Source: Limimaricola variabilis (GTDB lineage Bacteria; Pseudomonadota; Alphaproteobacteria; Rhodobacterales; Rhodobacteraceae). Taken from it: 64,000 nucleotides of DNA. The position numbers were made by a program, and so were the translations under genes. Below are positions 17,628-25,766 of the stretch, one piece after another; the stretch's first letter is position 1, and each line of letters starts with the position of its first letter. The stretch is taken from positions 1-64,000 of the forward strand of contig NZ_JACIBX010000005.1 of the NCBI RefSeq assembly GCF_014195545.1, in the 5' to 3' direction. The notes under the pieces were generated by a model that ran no database searches, was not told the DNA's origin, and was given only the letters and a program-made list of their open reading frames with translations.

Positions 17628-20278
17628 CCGGGCCCGCGCATCTCTCCGCGCAGCCCGGCGAGATCCGCACCACCTGCGCCTATTGCGGCGTCGGCTGCGG
17701 CGTTCTTGCCAAGCCGGACGGGCAGGGCGGCCTGGCGGTGCGCGGCGATCCGGACCACCCGGCCAATCGCGGGCGGCTCTGCTCCAAGGGCACGGCGCTG
17801 GGCGAGACGATGGGCCTCGAGGATCGGCTACTGCATCCCGTGATCGGGGGGGTACGGGCCGATTGGGACACGGCGCTGAACCACGTCGCCGACCGGTTCC
17901 GCGAGACGATCGCCGAACACGGCCCCGACAGCGTCGCCTTCTACGTCTCGGGGCAGATGACCACCGAGGATTACTACGTCGCCAACAAGCTGATGAAGGG
18001 CTTCATCGGCTCAGCCAATATCGACACCAATTCGCGGCTCTGCATGGCCTCGACCGTGGCGGGCCACAAGCGCGCCTTCGGCACCGATACCGTCCCCGGC
18101 ACCTACGAGGACCTCGAACTCGCGGATCTCGTGGTGCTGACCGGCTCCAACCTCGCCTGGTGCCACCCGGTGCTCTACCAGCGCATCGTCGCGGCCAAGG
18201 CGGCCCGGCCCGCGATGCGCGTCGTGGTGATCGATCCGCGCCGCACCGCGACCTGCGACATCGCCGATTTGCACCTCGCGATCGCGCCGGGGGCGGACGT
18301 GGCGCTGTTCAACGCGCTTTTGGCGGAGATCGACCGCCGCGGTGCGCGCGACCCGCGTTTCGCGCGTCATCTCGACGGCATGGCCGAGGCGCTGGCCGCC
18401 GCCCGGGTGGAGGATGTCTCGCTCACCGGGCTGAGTGCGGCAGAGATCGCAACCTTCCTCGACATGTGGATCGGCACCGAGAAGGTCGTGACCGTGTTCA
18501 GCCAAGGCGTGAACCAATCCGCCTCCGGCAGCGACAAGGTCAACGCCATCATCAACTGCCATCTCGCCACCGGCCGTATCGGGCAGCCGGGCATGGGCCC
18601 GTTCAGCGTCACCGGTCAGCCCAATGCCATGGGCGGGCGCGAGGTGGGCGGCCTCGCCAACGCGCTGGCGAGCCATCTCGACATCGACAACCCCGCCCAT
18701 CGCGACGCGGTGCAAAGCTTCTGGAATGCCCCGGACATGCCGGCGGGCGCAGGTCTCAAGGCCGTCGACATGTTCCGCGCGGTCGAGCGCGGCGAGATCA
18801 AGGCGCTGTGGATCATCTGTACCAACCCGGCGATGTCGATGCCCGAGGCCGACCGGGTCCGCGCGGCCATCGCGAATTGCGATTTCGCGGCCGTGAGCGA
18901 CATCACCGCCTCCACAGATACGGCGCGGCTCGCCCATGTGCTGCTCCCGGCTGCTGGCTGGGGCGAGCGCGACGGCAGCGTCACCAACTCCGACCGCACG
19001 ATCAGCCGCCAGCGTGCCGTGCTGCCCGCCCCGGGTGAAGCGCGCCCCGACTGGGCAATTCTGGCCGAGGTCGGTCAGCGCATGGGCTGGCCGGGGGCCT
19101 TCGATTGGCCCGACGCGGCGGCGGTGTTTCGCGAGCACGCGGCGCTGTCCGGCGTGGCCGGGCGGCTGGGTGCCGATTTCGACATCTCTGATCACGCGGC
19201 GCTCGATGCGGAGGGCTATGCCACGCTCGCGCCGTTCCGCTGGCCCGCCGCCGGGGCGCGGCAGGGCGGGCGCTTCTTCCGCGACGGTCGGTTCTTCACG
19301 CCCTCCGGACGGGGCCGGATGATCCCGGTCACGGCGCGGCCGCCGGTGGCAGAGCCCGATGGGAACCACCCGTTCCAGCTCAACACCGGGCGCATCCGCG
19401 ACCAATGGCACAGCATGACCCGCTCGGGCCGTTCGGCGCGGCTCAATCGGCACATGGGCGAGCCCTTCGTCGAGATCCACCCCGAGGATGCGGAGCGGCT
19501 CGGCCTCGTTCCGGCCGGTCTGGCCGAGCTGCGCAACCACGCCGGACGCGCGGTGCTGCGCGTGCTGGTCACCGACCGGGTGCGCCGGGGCGAGGTCTTC
19601 GCGCCGATCCACTGGAGCGGCGAGACCGCGCCCACGGGCCGGGTCGACGCGCTGGTGACGGCGCATGTCGATCCGGTGTCGGGGCAGCCCGAAAGCAAGG
19701 CGGTACCGGTCTCGGTCGCCCCCTATGCCGCGCGCTGGTTCGGCTTCGCGGTGACCCAAGCCCGGCCCGTGCCGGAATGCGGCTACTGGGCGCGTGCCCG
19801 GGTCGAGGGCGGCTGGCAAGTCGAGATGGCCGGAATCGAGACGCCGGAGGACTGGGAGGAGGAAGCACGGCGTCTGTTCGGCCTACCGGATGCGCAGATC
19901 ATGCGCGTCTCGGACCCGGCGCGCGGAACTGAGCGGCTGGCCCTGATGGAGGAGGGGCGGCTGGTGGCGGCTCTCTTTGTCTCGCCCGAGCCGGTGGCGC
20001 TGTCGCGCGCGCATCTGGCCGGGATGCTGGGCGGCGAGGATCGGCAGGCGCTGTCGGGGCGGGCCGCCGCCGGTCGGCCCGATCCGGGGCCGGTGCTCTG
20101 CGCCTGCCTCGGTGTCGGCGTCAACACCATCCGGGAGGCGATCGTGACGGGCCGCGCCACCAGCGTCGCAACGATCTCCGAAGCACTGGGCGCGGGGAGC
20201 AATTGCGGCTCCTGCCGTCCGGAGATCGCGGCGCTGATCGCCGCCGCGCGGCCGGCGGCCACGCCGCGCGCCGCCTGA
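17624..20278 (+). CDS. nasA: assimilatory nitrate reductase catalytic subunit
   Basis: 884 residues of the Mo-bis-MGD oxidoreductase family, without a Tat signal, so cytoplasmic. The N-terminal [4Fe-4S] box is CAYCGVGCG (C18, C21, C25) with the fourth Cys in RLCSKGT. The cofactor domains include YVSGQMTTEDYYVANKLMKG near 105 and VFSQGVNQSASGSDKVNAI near 290. The molydopterin dinucleotide-binding C-terminal domain has HPFQLNTGRIRDQWHSMTRS near 583. It ends with a BFD-like [2Fe-2S] domain (CACLGVGVNTI...GSNCGSCRPEI near 825-870), as in Klebsiella-type NasA. No separate electron-transfer subunit gene follows, so the donor is unknown; the C-terminal cluster may take electrons from ferredoxin or NirB-type flavoprotein (inference). 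Confidence 0.94.
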   Translation: MTGPAHLSAQPGEIRTTCAYCGVGCGVLAKPDGQGGLAVRGDPDHPANRGRLCSKGTALGETMGLEDRLLHPVIGGVRADWDTALNHVADRFRETIAEHGPDSVAFYVSGQMTTEDYYVANKLMKGFIGSANIDTNSRLCMASTVAGHKRAFGTDTVPGTYEDLELADLVVLTGSNLAWCHPVLYQRIVAAKAARPAMRVVVIDPRRTATCDIADLHLAIAPGADVALFNALLAEIDRRGARDPRFARHLDGMAEALAAARVEDVSLTGLSAAEIATFLDMWIGTEKVVTVFSQGVNQSASGSDKVNAIINCHLATGRIGQPGMGPFSVTGQPNAMGGREVGGLANALASHLDIDNPAHRDAVQSFWNAPDMPAGAGLKAVDMFRAVERGEIKALWIICTNPAMSMPEADRVRAAIANCDFAAVSDITASTDTARLAHVLLPAAGWGERDGSVTNSDRTISRQRAVLPAPGEARPDWAILAEVGQRMGWPGAFDWPDAAAVFREHAALSGVAGRLGADFDISDHAALDAEGYATLAPFRWPAAGARQGGRFFRDGRFFTPSGRGRMIPVTARPPVAEPDGNHPFQLNTGRIRDQWHSMTRSGRSARLNRHMGEPFVEIHPEDAERLGLVPAGLAELRNHAGRAVLRVLVTDRVRRGEVFAPIHWSGETAPTGRVDALVTAHVDPVSGQPESKAVPVSVAPYAARWFGFAVTQARPVPECGYWARARVEGGWQVEMAGIETPEDWEEEARRLFGLPDAQIMRVSDPARGTERLALMEEGRLVAALFVSPEPVALSRAHLAGMLGGEDRQALSGRAAAGRPDPGPVLCACLGVGVNTIREAIVTGRATSVATISEALGAGSNCGSCRPEIAALIAAARPAATPRAA

Positions 20279-20283
20279 GCTGG

Positions 20284-20309
20284 GCCGCCGCCAGGGGAGG
20301 GGCGGCGGC
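20284..20309 (+). terminator. hairpin after the nas operon
   Basis: GCCGCCGCC (20284-20292), 8-base loop, GGCGGCGGC (20301-20309): a strong 9-bp stem starting 5 bases after the nasA stop. It is followed by AAAACCGCTTT rather than a U-tract, so it may act as an RNA 3'-end stabiliser or imperfect terminator. Confidence 0.5.
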
Positions 20310-20377
20310 AAAACCGCTTTATGCGGCCGGGCTTTCCCGCCATACCGCTGGGGAAAGCGAAGGCGGGAGACCAGTCG

Positions 20378-20815
20378 ATGAACCGGCGCATCTACATCCT
20401 CAACGGACCCAACCTGAATCTGCTCGGCAAGCGTCAGCCCGAGATCTACGGCCACGACACGCTCGCGGATGTGGAGCGCGACTGCGCGGCGTTGGGCGCG
20501 GAGCTGGGGCTTGAGACGGCGCTGTTCCAGTCCAACCACGAGGGCGACATCATCGACCGGATCCACGAGGCGCGCGATCAGGCAGCGGGGATCATCATCA
20601 ACCCGGCCGCCTATACCCATACCTCGGTGGCGATCCTCGACGCGCTCAACGCCTTCGACGGGCCGGTGCTGGAGGTGCACATCTCCAACGTCCACAAGCG
20701 CGAGAGCTTCCGCCACCATTCCTACGTTTCGCTGCGGGCCGACGGCGTGATCGCGGGTTTCGGCGTCCAAGGCTACACGCTGGCGCTGCGCCGCATGGCG
20801 ACGCTGCTGGCCTGA
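20378..20815 (+). CDS. aroQ: 3-dehydroquinate dehydratase, type II
   Basis: 145 residues. Converts 3-dehydroquinate to 3-dehydroshikimate in the shikimate pathway. The type II signature [17 protein letters not shown] near residue 8 carries the catalytic Arg and Tyr; [12 protein letters not shown] near 76 holds the catalytic His, and EVHISN near 101 is the product-binding loop. The start at 20378 ([12 protein letters not shown]) is the family start; the in-frame upstream ATG adds 19 unrelated residues. It lies 99 bases after nasA and is probably an independent unit. Confidence 0.96.
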   Translation: MNRRIYILNGPNLNLLGKRQPEIYGHDTLADVERDCAALGAELGLETALFQSNHEGDIIDRIHEARDQAAGIIINPAAYTHTSVAILDALNAFDGPVLEVHISNVHKRESFRHHSYVSLRADGVIAGFGVQGYTLALRRMATLLA

Positions 20816-20819
20816 CGCC

Positions 20820-21689
20820 GTGGCCGTCCCCGAGAACCGCATCCCGCAGCTCTCGTCCGAGGCGGATTGCGAGGAGATCGCGCGGCTCCTGACGACCTAC
20901 GCCTTCTCTTGGGACATCGAGCGAGCGCTCGAACTGGCGCTGTTTCGCAGCTACGCCGTGCCGTCGATCTCGGATCTCTTGATGAAGACCCGCGAATTCG
21001 CCGAACGGCCCCGCAAGCGTTATGATGACACCGAGCTGCTGATCTCCGAGCCGATGGAGAACGGCATCGACAGCGACCGCGGCCGCGCCGCGATCGGCCG
21101 CATCAACGCGATGCATGGCCATTACCGCATCGCCGATGACGACATGCTCTACGTGCTGTGCACCTTCGTGCTCGAGCCGATCCGTTGGCTCGACCGTTTC
21201 GGCAGACAGCCGATGACGGCGCATGAGCGCGCGGCATGGACCAATTATCACCGCCGGCTCGGGGCCCGGATGGGGATCGCCGGAATCCCGGCGGATCTGG
21301 CCGGCTTTGAGGCATTTGCCGCCGCCTTCGAGCGCGACCGCTTTCGCTTTGCGCCGAGCAACGCGGCGCTGGCCGGGATCACCTTGGAGCTGTTGCTCGG
21401 CTTCTACCTGCCGCGCCGCCTTCATCGTTTCGGTCGACCGGTGGCACTGGCGCTGATGGACACGCCGCTGCTGTTGGCGACCGGCCTGCCGGCCCCATCC
21501 GACCGGCTGCGGCGCTGGGTGCATCTGGCGATGCGTGGGCGGGCCCGACTGCTGCGCTGTTTGCCGCGTCGACGCTGGCCACGGCTGGTGACCGCGCGGC
21601 GGCGGCCAGGCTATCCCGGCGGCTACCGGATTTCGGAACTCGGCACATGGCCGCAGACAAAGGAGAGGGCCGAACGGGCCGGGGCCTGA
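20820..21689 (+). CDS. MpaB-family (DUF2236) oxygenase-like protein
   Basis: 289 residues starting at GTG, 4 bases after the aroQ stop. It resembles the oxygenase MpaB / rubber-oxygenase catalytic domain family: GRINAMHGHYRIADDDMLY near residue 95 with the family's His, then LCTFVLEPIRWLDRFG near 119 and MTAHERAAWTNYHRRLG near 138. Members are haem proteins or putative oxygenases of unclear substrate. The C-terminus is very basic (RARLLRCLPRRRWPRLVTARRR) and ends GYPGGYRISELGTWPQ. It converges on response regulator copy 2 with 4 bases between them. The biochemical role is unknown. Confidence 0.75.
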   Translation: MAVPENRIPQLSSEADCEEIARLLTTYAFSWDIERALELALFRSYAVPSISDLLMKTREFAERPRKRYDDTELLISEPMENGIDSDRGRAAIGRINAMHGHYRIADDDMLYVLCTFVLEPIRWLDRFGRQPMTAHERAAWTNYHRRLGARMGIAGIPADLAGFEAFAAAFERDRFRFAPSNAALAGITLELLLGFYLPRRLHRFGRPVALALMDTPLLLATGLPAPSDRLRRWVHLAMRGRARLLRCLPRRRWPRLVTARRRPGYPGGYRISELGTWPQTKERAERAGA

Positions 21690-21693
21690 GACG

Positions 21694-22302
21694 TCAGACC
21701 ATTTCCTGATCGCGCGCCATCATCGCGGCCTGAGTGCGGTTCTTGGCACCCATCTTGCGGCACAGCGTCTTCACGTGGAGCTTGACCGTGACCTCCTGGA
21801 TGTCGTGGTCGAGGGCGATCTCCTTGTTCGACTTGCCCTTGGAGATGCCCTCGAGCACTTGCCGCTCGCGCGGGGTGAGATGGGCCAGGGCCGGGTTCTC
21901 GACCTCCTTGGCGGTCATGAAGTCGACCGGCACGAAGGTCTCGCCCATGCTCATGAACTTGACCGCGTTGGTCATCGAGCGGGCCGACATGGTCTTGGGC
22001 AGGAAGCCCGCGGCGCCTGCGGCCAGCGCCTCTTCGGCGACCGACTTGTCGGCACTGCCGGAGATCAGCGCGACCGGGTTGCCGCCGGCAGCCTCGATCG
22101 CCTCGCGCAGCCCTTCCAGACCGCGCATTCCCGGCATCCGGAAATCGAGCAGCACGAGTTCGAAGGGGCCATTGCGCACCATCTCGCCCATCGCTTCCTC
22201 GAAGCTGGCGCACTGGATCACCTGCATGCCGCCGTCCCGCTCGAGATATGCCGCCATCATCTCGCGTACCAGGTCGTGGTCATCTGCGATCAGGATACGC
22301 AT
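21694..22302 (-). CDS. LuxR/NarL-type response regulator (copy 2)
   Basis: 202 residues. Receiver with D8-D9, D53 in LVLLDFRMPG and K102; the LuxR DNA-binding domain (about 140-196) begins LTPRERQVLEGI. The start at 22302 is MRILIADDHDL. About 70 percent identical by eye to the regulator at 1102-1707, with near-identical recognition helices (both EVTVKLHVKTLCRK), so both probably bind the same DNA sites. It is divergent from the SUOX-like gene and hybrid kinase at 22550-25736, and is the natural output regulator of that kinase. Confidence 0.93.
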   Translation of the reverse strand: MRILIADDHDLVREMMAAYLERDGGMQVIQCASFEEAMGEMVRNGPFELVLLDFRMPGMRGLEGLREAIEAAGGNPVALISGSADKSVAEEALAAGAAGFLPKTMSARSMTNAVKFMSMGETFVPVDFMTAKEVENPALAHLTPRERQVLEGISKGKSNKEIALDHDIQEVTVKLHVKTLCRKMGAKNRTQAAMMARDQEMV

Positions 22303-22323
22303 GGTCGGTCCTTTCGATTTCCG

Positions 22324-22350
22324 CCACGATCCGGCCGATCCGGGTCGTGG
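22324..22350. repeat. inverted repeat in the 5' region of response regulator copy 2
   Basis: CCACGATCCGG (22324-22334), five bases, CCGGGTCGTGG (22340-22350): an 11-bp inverted repeat with one mismatch, 22 bases before the regulator start. It could be an autoregulatory operator or a leader RNA hairpin. A second inverted repeat, AACCCC-N8-GGGGTT (22431-22450), lies nearer the SUOX-like gene. I did not find the same sequences upstream of copy 1. Confidence 0.4.
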
Positions 22351-22549
22351 CAACGTCATATTTAGGATACCGAGAATCGATAGGTCTTGAAACGGGCGAA
22401 TCCGAGGCCATCAAGCAGATTTCATAGGTTAACCCCCCGAAGCTGGGGTTTCGTGGCCACGGTCTGCGCGAGTGATAGCGAGGGGATTCGCAAATTGCGT
22501 CCAGATCGCGCATTCTGGACGTGGTTGCGCGAAGCGGAAAGGAGCCAGA

Positions 22550-23131
22550 ATGCAGTTGGTCTATGCGAGTGCTGTGATGGGATTGACCTTTTCCGGTCTG
22601 GCCCTGGTCGGACTCTCGATGCCCGGCTTCTCGGCTGCCGAAACCGATTCGACCCGCACCGAGGTCCAGCACGCCCCGGTCACGGACGAAAGCCGCTCCC
22701 AGATCGAGCCGGGCAAGCTGCGGATCGGCGGCCCCGATGTGACGCCTCTGGTGCTTGACCTGGCGGCGCTCGACGAGCTTGAGCAGGAAAGCTTCGAGAC
22801 CGGAACGATCTGGACCGATGGCGAGAGCCTGTTTTCCGGCGTACCGGTCGCGGCGCTGATCGAGGCGGCCGGGCTGAGCGAGCTCCGCAGCGACCCCGAC
22901 GCGGTGCTCGAGATGACGGCGCTCAACGACTACCGCGTGCGGATCCCGCTCTCGGACATCGAGGACCGGGTGCCGATCGTCGCCACACGGATCGACGGCG
23001 AAACCGTGTCTATCCGGGAAAAGGGTCCTTTCTGGATCGTCTATCCCTATGATCGGGGGCCGGAGTACCGCACCGAAGAGCATTACAAGCGGAGCATCTG
23101 GCAACTTGCGCAGATGACCGTGACGGAGTGA
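22550..23131 (+). CDS. secreted SUOX-like protein, copy 2, cysteine-free
   Basis: 193 residues. The N-terminus is a signal peptide or anchor (about 1-31, hydrophobic VMGLTFSGLALVGLSMPG), then a polar linker of about 30 residues, then the SUOX-like core: TGTIWTDGESLFSGVPVAAL near 85, MTALNDYRVRIPLSDI near 124 and REKGPFWIVYPYDRGPEYRT near 157. Like copy 1 it has no cysteine, so no canonical molybdenum ligand. Starts at ATG 22550 after AAAGGAG. The hybrid kinase gene begins 13 bases after its stop, so the two are one transcript. It is most likely a periplasmic partner of the kinase. Confidence 0.8.
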   Translation: MQLVYASAVMGLTFSGLALVGLSMPGFSAAETDSTRTEVQHAPVTDESRSQIEPGKLRIGGPDVTPLVLDLAALDELEQESFETGTIWTDGESLFSGVPVAALIEAAGLSELRSDPDAVLEMTALNDYRVRIPLSDIEDRVPIVATRIDGETVSIREKGPFWIVYPYDRGPEYRTEEHYKRSIWQLAQMTVTE

Positions 23132-23144
23132 CGGAGCCGCGCCG

Positions 23145-25736
23145 GTGAGTGTCCGGGAAGGCATCGGACATGGACTGGCGCGGCACCTCAACATCCGCAG
23201 TGGTCTGGGCATCGCCGCCGCGATCGTGCTCACGGCGGTGCTATCGCTCGGCTGGATGCTGGGCCGCCAGATCCGCGATCTCGAAAGCGCCGGCATCGAC
23301 AACACCCAGTGGACGCTGGCGCAGCTCGAACTCGAAACCGCGATCTTCGCGCGTGACGTGATCGCCGCCGGGCAGGGCGGCGCGCTGGGGCAGGGCCGCG
23401 ACGTCGCAGCCCTCAAGCTGCGTTTCGACATCCTTCTCAGCCGGCTCGGTCTGGTGCGCAGCGGCGAGATCGGCCGGCCGCTGCTCGAACATCCGGGCGT
23501 TCCGGCGCTGCTGGCGCAGATCGACGCCTATGCCGACCGGGTCGACGCGCTCTTCGCCGCGCCCGATGTCGGCTCGGAGGAGCTGCAGCGGATCTTCGAG
23601 GAGACGATCGGTGTGCAGCCGGTGATGCGGGAGCTGTCGCTGAACGGCCTCGACATCCTCGCCGAGGACGCCGAATCCTACCGCCACCGGGTGCGCAGGC
23701 AGGCCGAACTCACCGCCCTTGCCGGGGGGCTCCTGCTGATCCTGCTCGGCGCGCTGTTGCGGCTGATCGACGTGCAGCGCCGCCGCGTGGTCGAACGCGA
23801 CCGGGTGCTGTCGCGTACCGCCGAGCGGCTCAACTCGGTGATCGGCAACTCGCTCGATGCCATCGTGGTGGCGGACCGGCAGGGACGGATCATCGACTTC
23901 AACCCCGCCGCGGAAGAGATGTTCGGCTGGCGCAAATCCGAAATCCTGAGCCGGAAGGTGCGCGACACGCTGGTACCGGTGGAGCGGCGCGAGATCTTCG
24001 AGGAGCGGATCCGCACCTTTGCCGCGACTGGCCGGGAATACCTGATCGGCGCCGGCCGGGTCGAACTGGTGGCGCGGCGGCGTAATGGCGAGTTGTTCCC
24101 GATCGAGGCGGTGATGACCCATGTCGAGGGTCCGGAAGCGCCAGTCTTCATCGGCTATCTGCGCGATATCACCGATCTCAAGGCCAGCCAAGCGCGGCTG
24201 ATCGCGGCCCGCGACACCGCCGAGCGGGCCGACCGTGCCAAGTCGCGCTTCCTGTCGGTGATGAGCCACGAGATGCGCACCCCGCTCAACGGCATCATGG
24301 GGGTGCTCGACCTTCTCAACACCACCGCGCTGAGCCCCGACCAGCGGCGCCAGGTCGGCGTCGCTCTCGCCTCCGCCGAAATCCTGCTGCAGCTGGTCAA
24401 CGAATCGCTCGACATCACCCGCATCGAAACCGGCGAGGAGCGGATCGAGACAGTGGCCTTCGCGCCTGGCCCGATGCTGCAACGGCTGATCTCGGTGCTG
24501 CGCCCGCTCGCGGCCGAGAAGGATCTGCCGCTCGACCTCGATGCCGATGAGACCGATCTCGGCGCCTGGTTCGAGGGCGACCCGAACCGCGTCGCGCAGG
24601 TGGTCACCAACCTGATCGGCAACGCCATCAAGTTCACCGAGCGCGGTGGCATCACCGTGTCGCTCCGCCTCGCGGAAACCGGGATCGAAATCACGGTGCG
24701 CGACACCGGCATCGGCATCGCCGAAGCCGACCTCGAACGGGTCTTCGCGGAGTTCGTGACCCGGGCCCGCCCGGAGGGACGGCAGGGGCGCTCCGACGGG
24801 CTTGGCCTTGCCATTTCGCGGCGGCTGGCGCGGATGATGTCGGGCGACATCACCGTCTCCAGCGTCCCGGGCGAGGGCAGCACCTTCCGGCTGTCGCTGC
24901 CACTGCCCCAGATTGCCCCGCAGCTGGAGGCGCCCGAGCCGATCCCGGAACCCGCGACGCCCGGATCGGCGCTGTCGGTGCTCGTGATCGAGGATAACGC
25001 GGTCAACCGGATGGTGCTGCGCGGCATGCTCCAGCAACTCGGTCACATCGTCTCCGAGGCCTCGAACGGGGCGAAGGGGCTGGAGCGGCTGCGGGCAGAG
25101 CATTTCGACCTGGTGCTGATGGATTTCGAGATGCCGGTGATGGGCGGGATCGAAGCCGCGCAGGCGATCCGCGACAGCTTCCCGGCCGATCGTCGGCCAC
25201 CGGTCATCGGGCTGACCGCGCATGGCACCGCCGAGGCCCGCGCCGCGGGCGTCAATGCCGGCATGAGCGAGGTCTATGCCAAGCCGCTGCGCCTGCCGGT
25301 GATCCGGCGCATCCTCGACGGGATCGGTACGCGCGGCGAGATGCGCGGAGCTATACCGGATTGTCCTCCCGATCCGATGCCGGTCGGCGCGCTGGTGGAT
25401 TCGGATGATTTCGAGGAAGTGGTCGAGATGCTGGGTGCCGAGCGGATCGGGGCGGCGCTCGACGGCTTCGAGCGCGAATGGCACGAGGCCCGTCCCGTGC
25501 TGGCGGGACTGATCGAGGCTGAAAATGACGTCGTGGCAGTGGCGCACAAGCTGCGCGGTGGTGCGGCGATGCTGGCGCTGGCGGGCCCGGTCCAGAGCCT
25601 TGGCCGGATTGAGCGCCGGGCGCCGCAGCGATGCACGACGGCGGAGGTGGAGGCGCTGAACGCGCAGGTCGAGGCGGCGCTGGCCATGGCCCGCGACTGG
25701 CTCGCGGCCTGGGAGCCGGACGGGGCCGACGCCTGA
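23145..25736 (+). CDS. hybrid sensor histidine kinase (PAS-HisKA-HATPase-REC-HPt)
   Basis: 863 residues, GTG start. Two membrane helices (about 20-40 and 188-208) flank a mostly helical periplasmic segment of about 145 residues. A PAS domain follows (about 230-345; SLDAIVVADRQGRIIDFNPA), then HisKA with H375 in SHEMRTPLNG, an ATPase domain with N box NLIGNAIKF and G box DTGIGIA, a receiver with D660 (LVLMDFEMP), and a C-terminal HPt domain with H801 (VAHKLRGGAAML). This is a complete His-Asp-His chain that needs a separate response regulator; the divergent LuxR gene supplies one. Co-transcribed with the SUOX-like gene, so that protein may deliver the signal to the periplasmic segment (inference). 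Confidence 0.93.
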   Translation: MSVREGIGHGLARHLNIRSGLGIAAAIVLTAVLSLGWMLGRQIRDLESAGIDNTQWTLAQLELETAIFARDVIAAGQGGALGQGRDVAALKLRFDILLSRLGLVRSGEIGRPLLEHPGVPALLAQIDAYADRVDALFAAPDVGSEELQRIFEETIGVQPVMRELSLNGLDILAEDAESYRHRVRRQAELTALAGGLLLILLGALLRLIDVQRRRVVERDRVLSRTAERLNSVIGNSLDAIVVADRQGRIIDFNPAAEEMFGWRKSEILSRKVRDTLVPVERREIFEERIRTFAATGREYLIGAGRVELVARRRNGELFPIEAVMTHVEGPEAPVFIGYLRDITDLKASQARLIAARDTAERADRAKSRFLSVMSHEMRTPLNGIMGVLDLLNTTALSPDQRRQVGVALASAEILLQLVNESLDITRIETGEERIETVAFAPGPMLQRLISVLRPLAAEKDLPLDLDADETDLGAWFEGDPNRVAQVVTNLIGNAIKFTERGGITVSLRLAETGIEITVRDTGIGIAEADLERVFAEFVTRARPEGRQGRSDGLGLAISRRLARMMSGDITVSSVPGEGSTFRLSLPLPQIAPQLEAPEPIPEPATPGSALSVLVIEDNAVNRMVLRGMLQQLGHIVSEASNGAKGLERLRAEHFDLVLMDFEMPVMGGIEAAQAIRDSFPADRRPPVIGLTAHGTAEARAAGVNAGMSEVYAKPLRLPVIRRILDGIGTRGEMRGAIPDCPPDPMPVGALVDSDDFEEVVEMLGAERIGAALDGFEREWHEARPVLAGLIEAENDVVAVAHKLRGGAAMLALAGPVQSLGRIERRAPQRCTTAEVEALNAQVEAALAMARDWLAAWEPDGADA

Positions 25737-25766
25737 GCGCCGACCCGCCTGTGCGGGACCGCCGGG

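Noticed and set aside
17521-19038. 505-residue plus-strand frame overlapping nirD and nasA
   Set aside because: Arg/Gly-rich out-of-frame reading of nasA with no domain; nasA in the other frame has all expected motifs.
23241-25547. Long 768-residue open frame on the minus strand
   Set aside because: It runs antisense to the hybrid kinase gene, is rich in His, Arg, Asp and Gly as expected from GC-rich antisense reading, and shows no domain. The same holds for 18011-19819 (antisense to nasA) and 13142-14386 (antisense to the ATPase gene).
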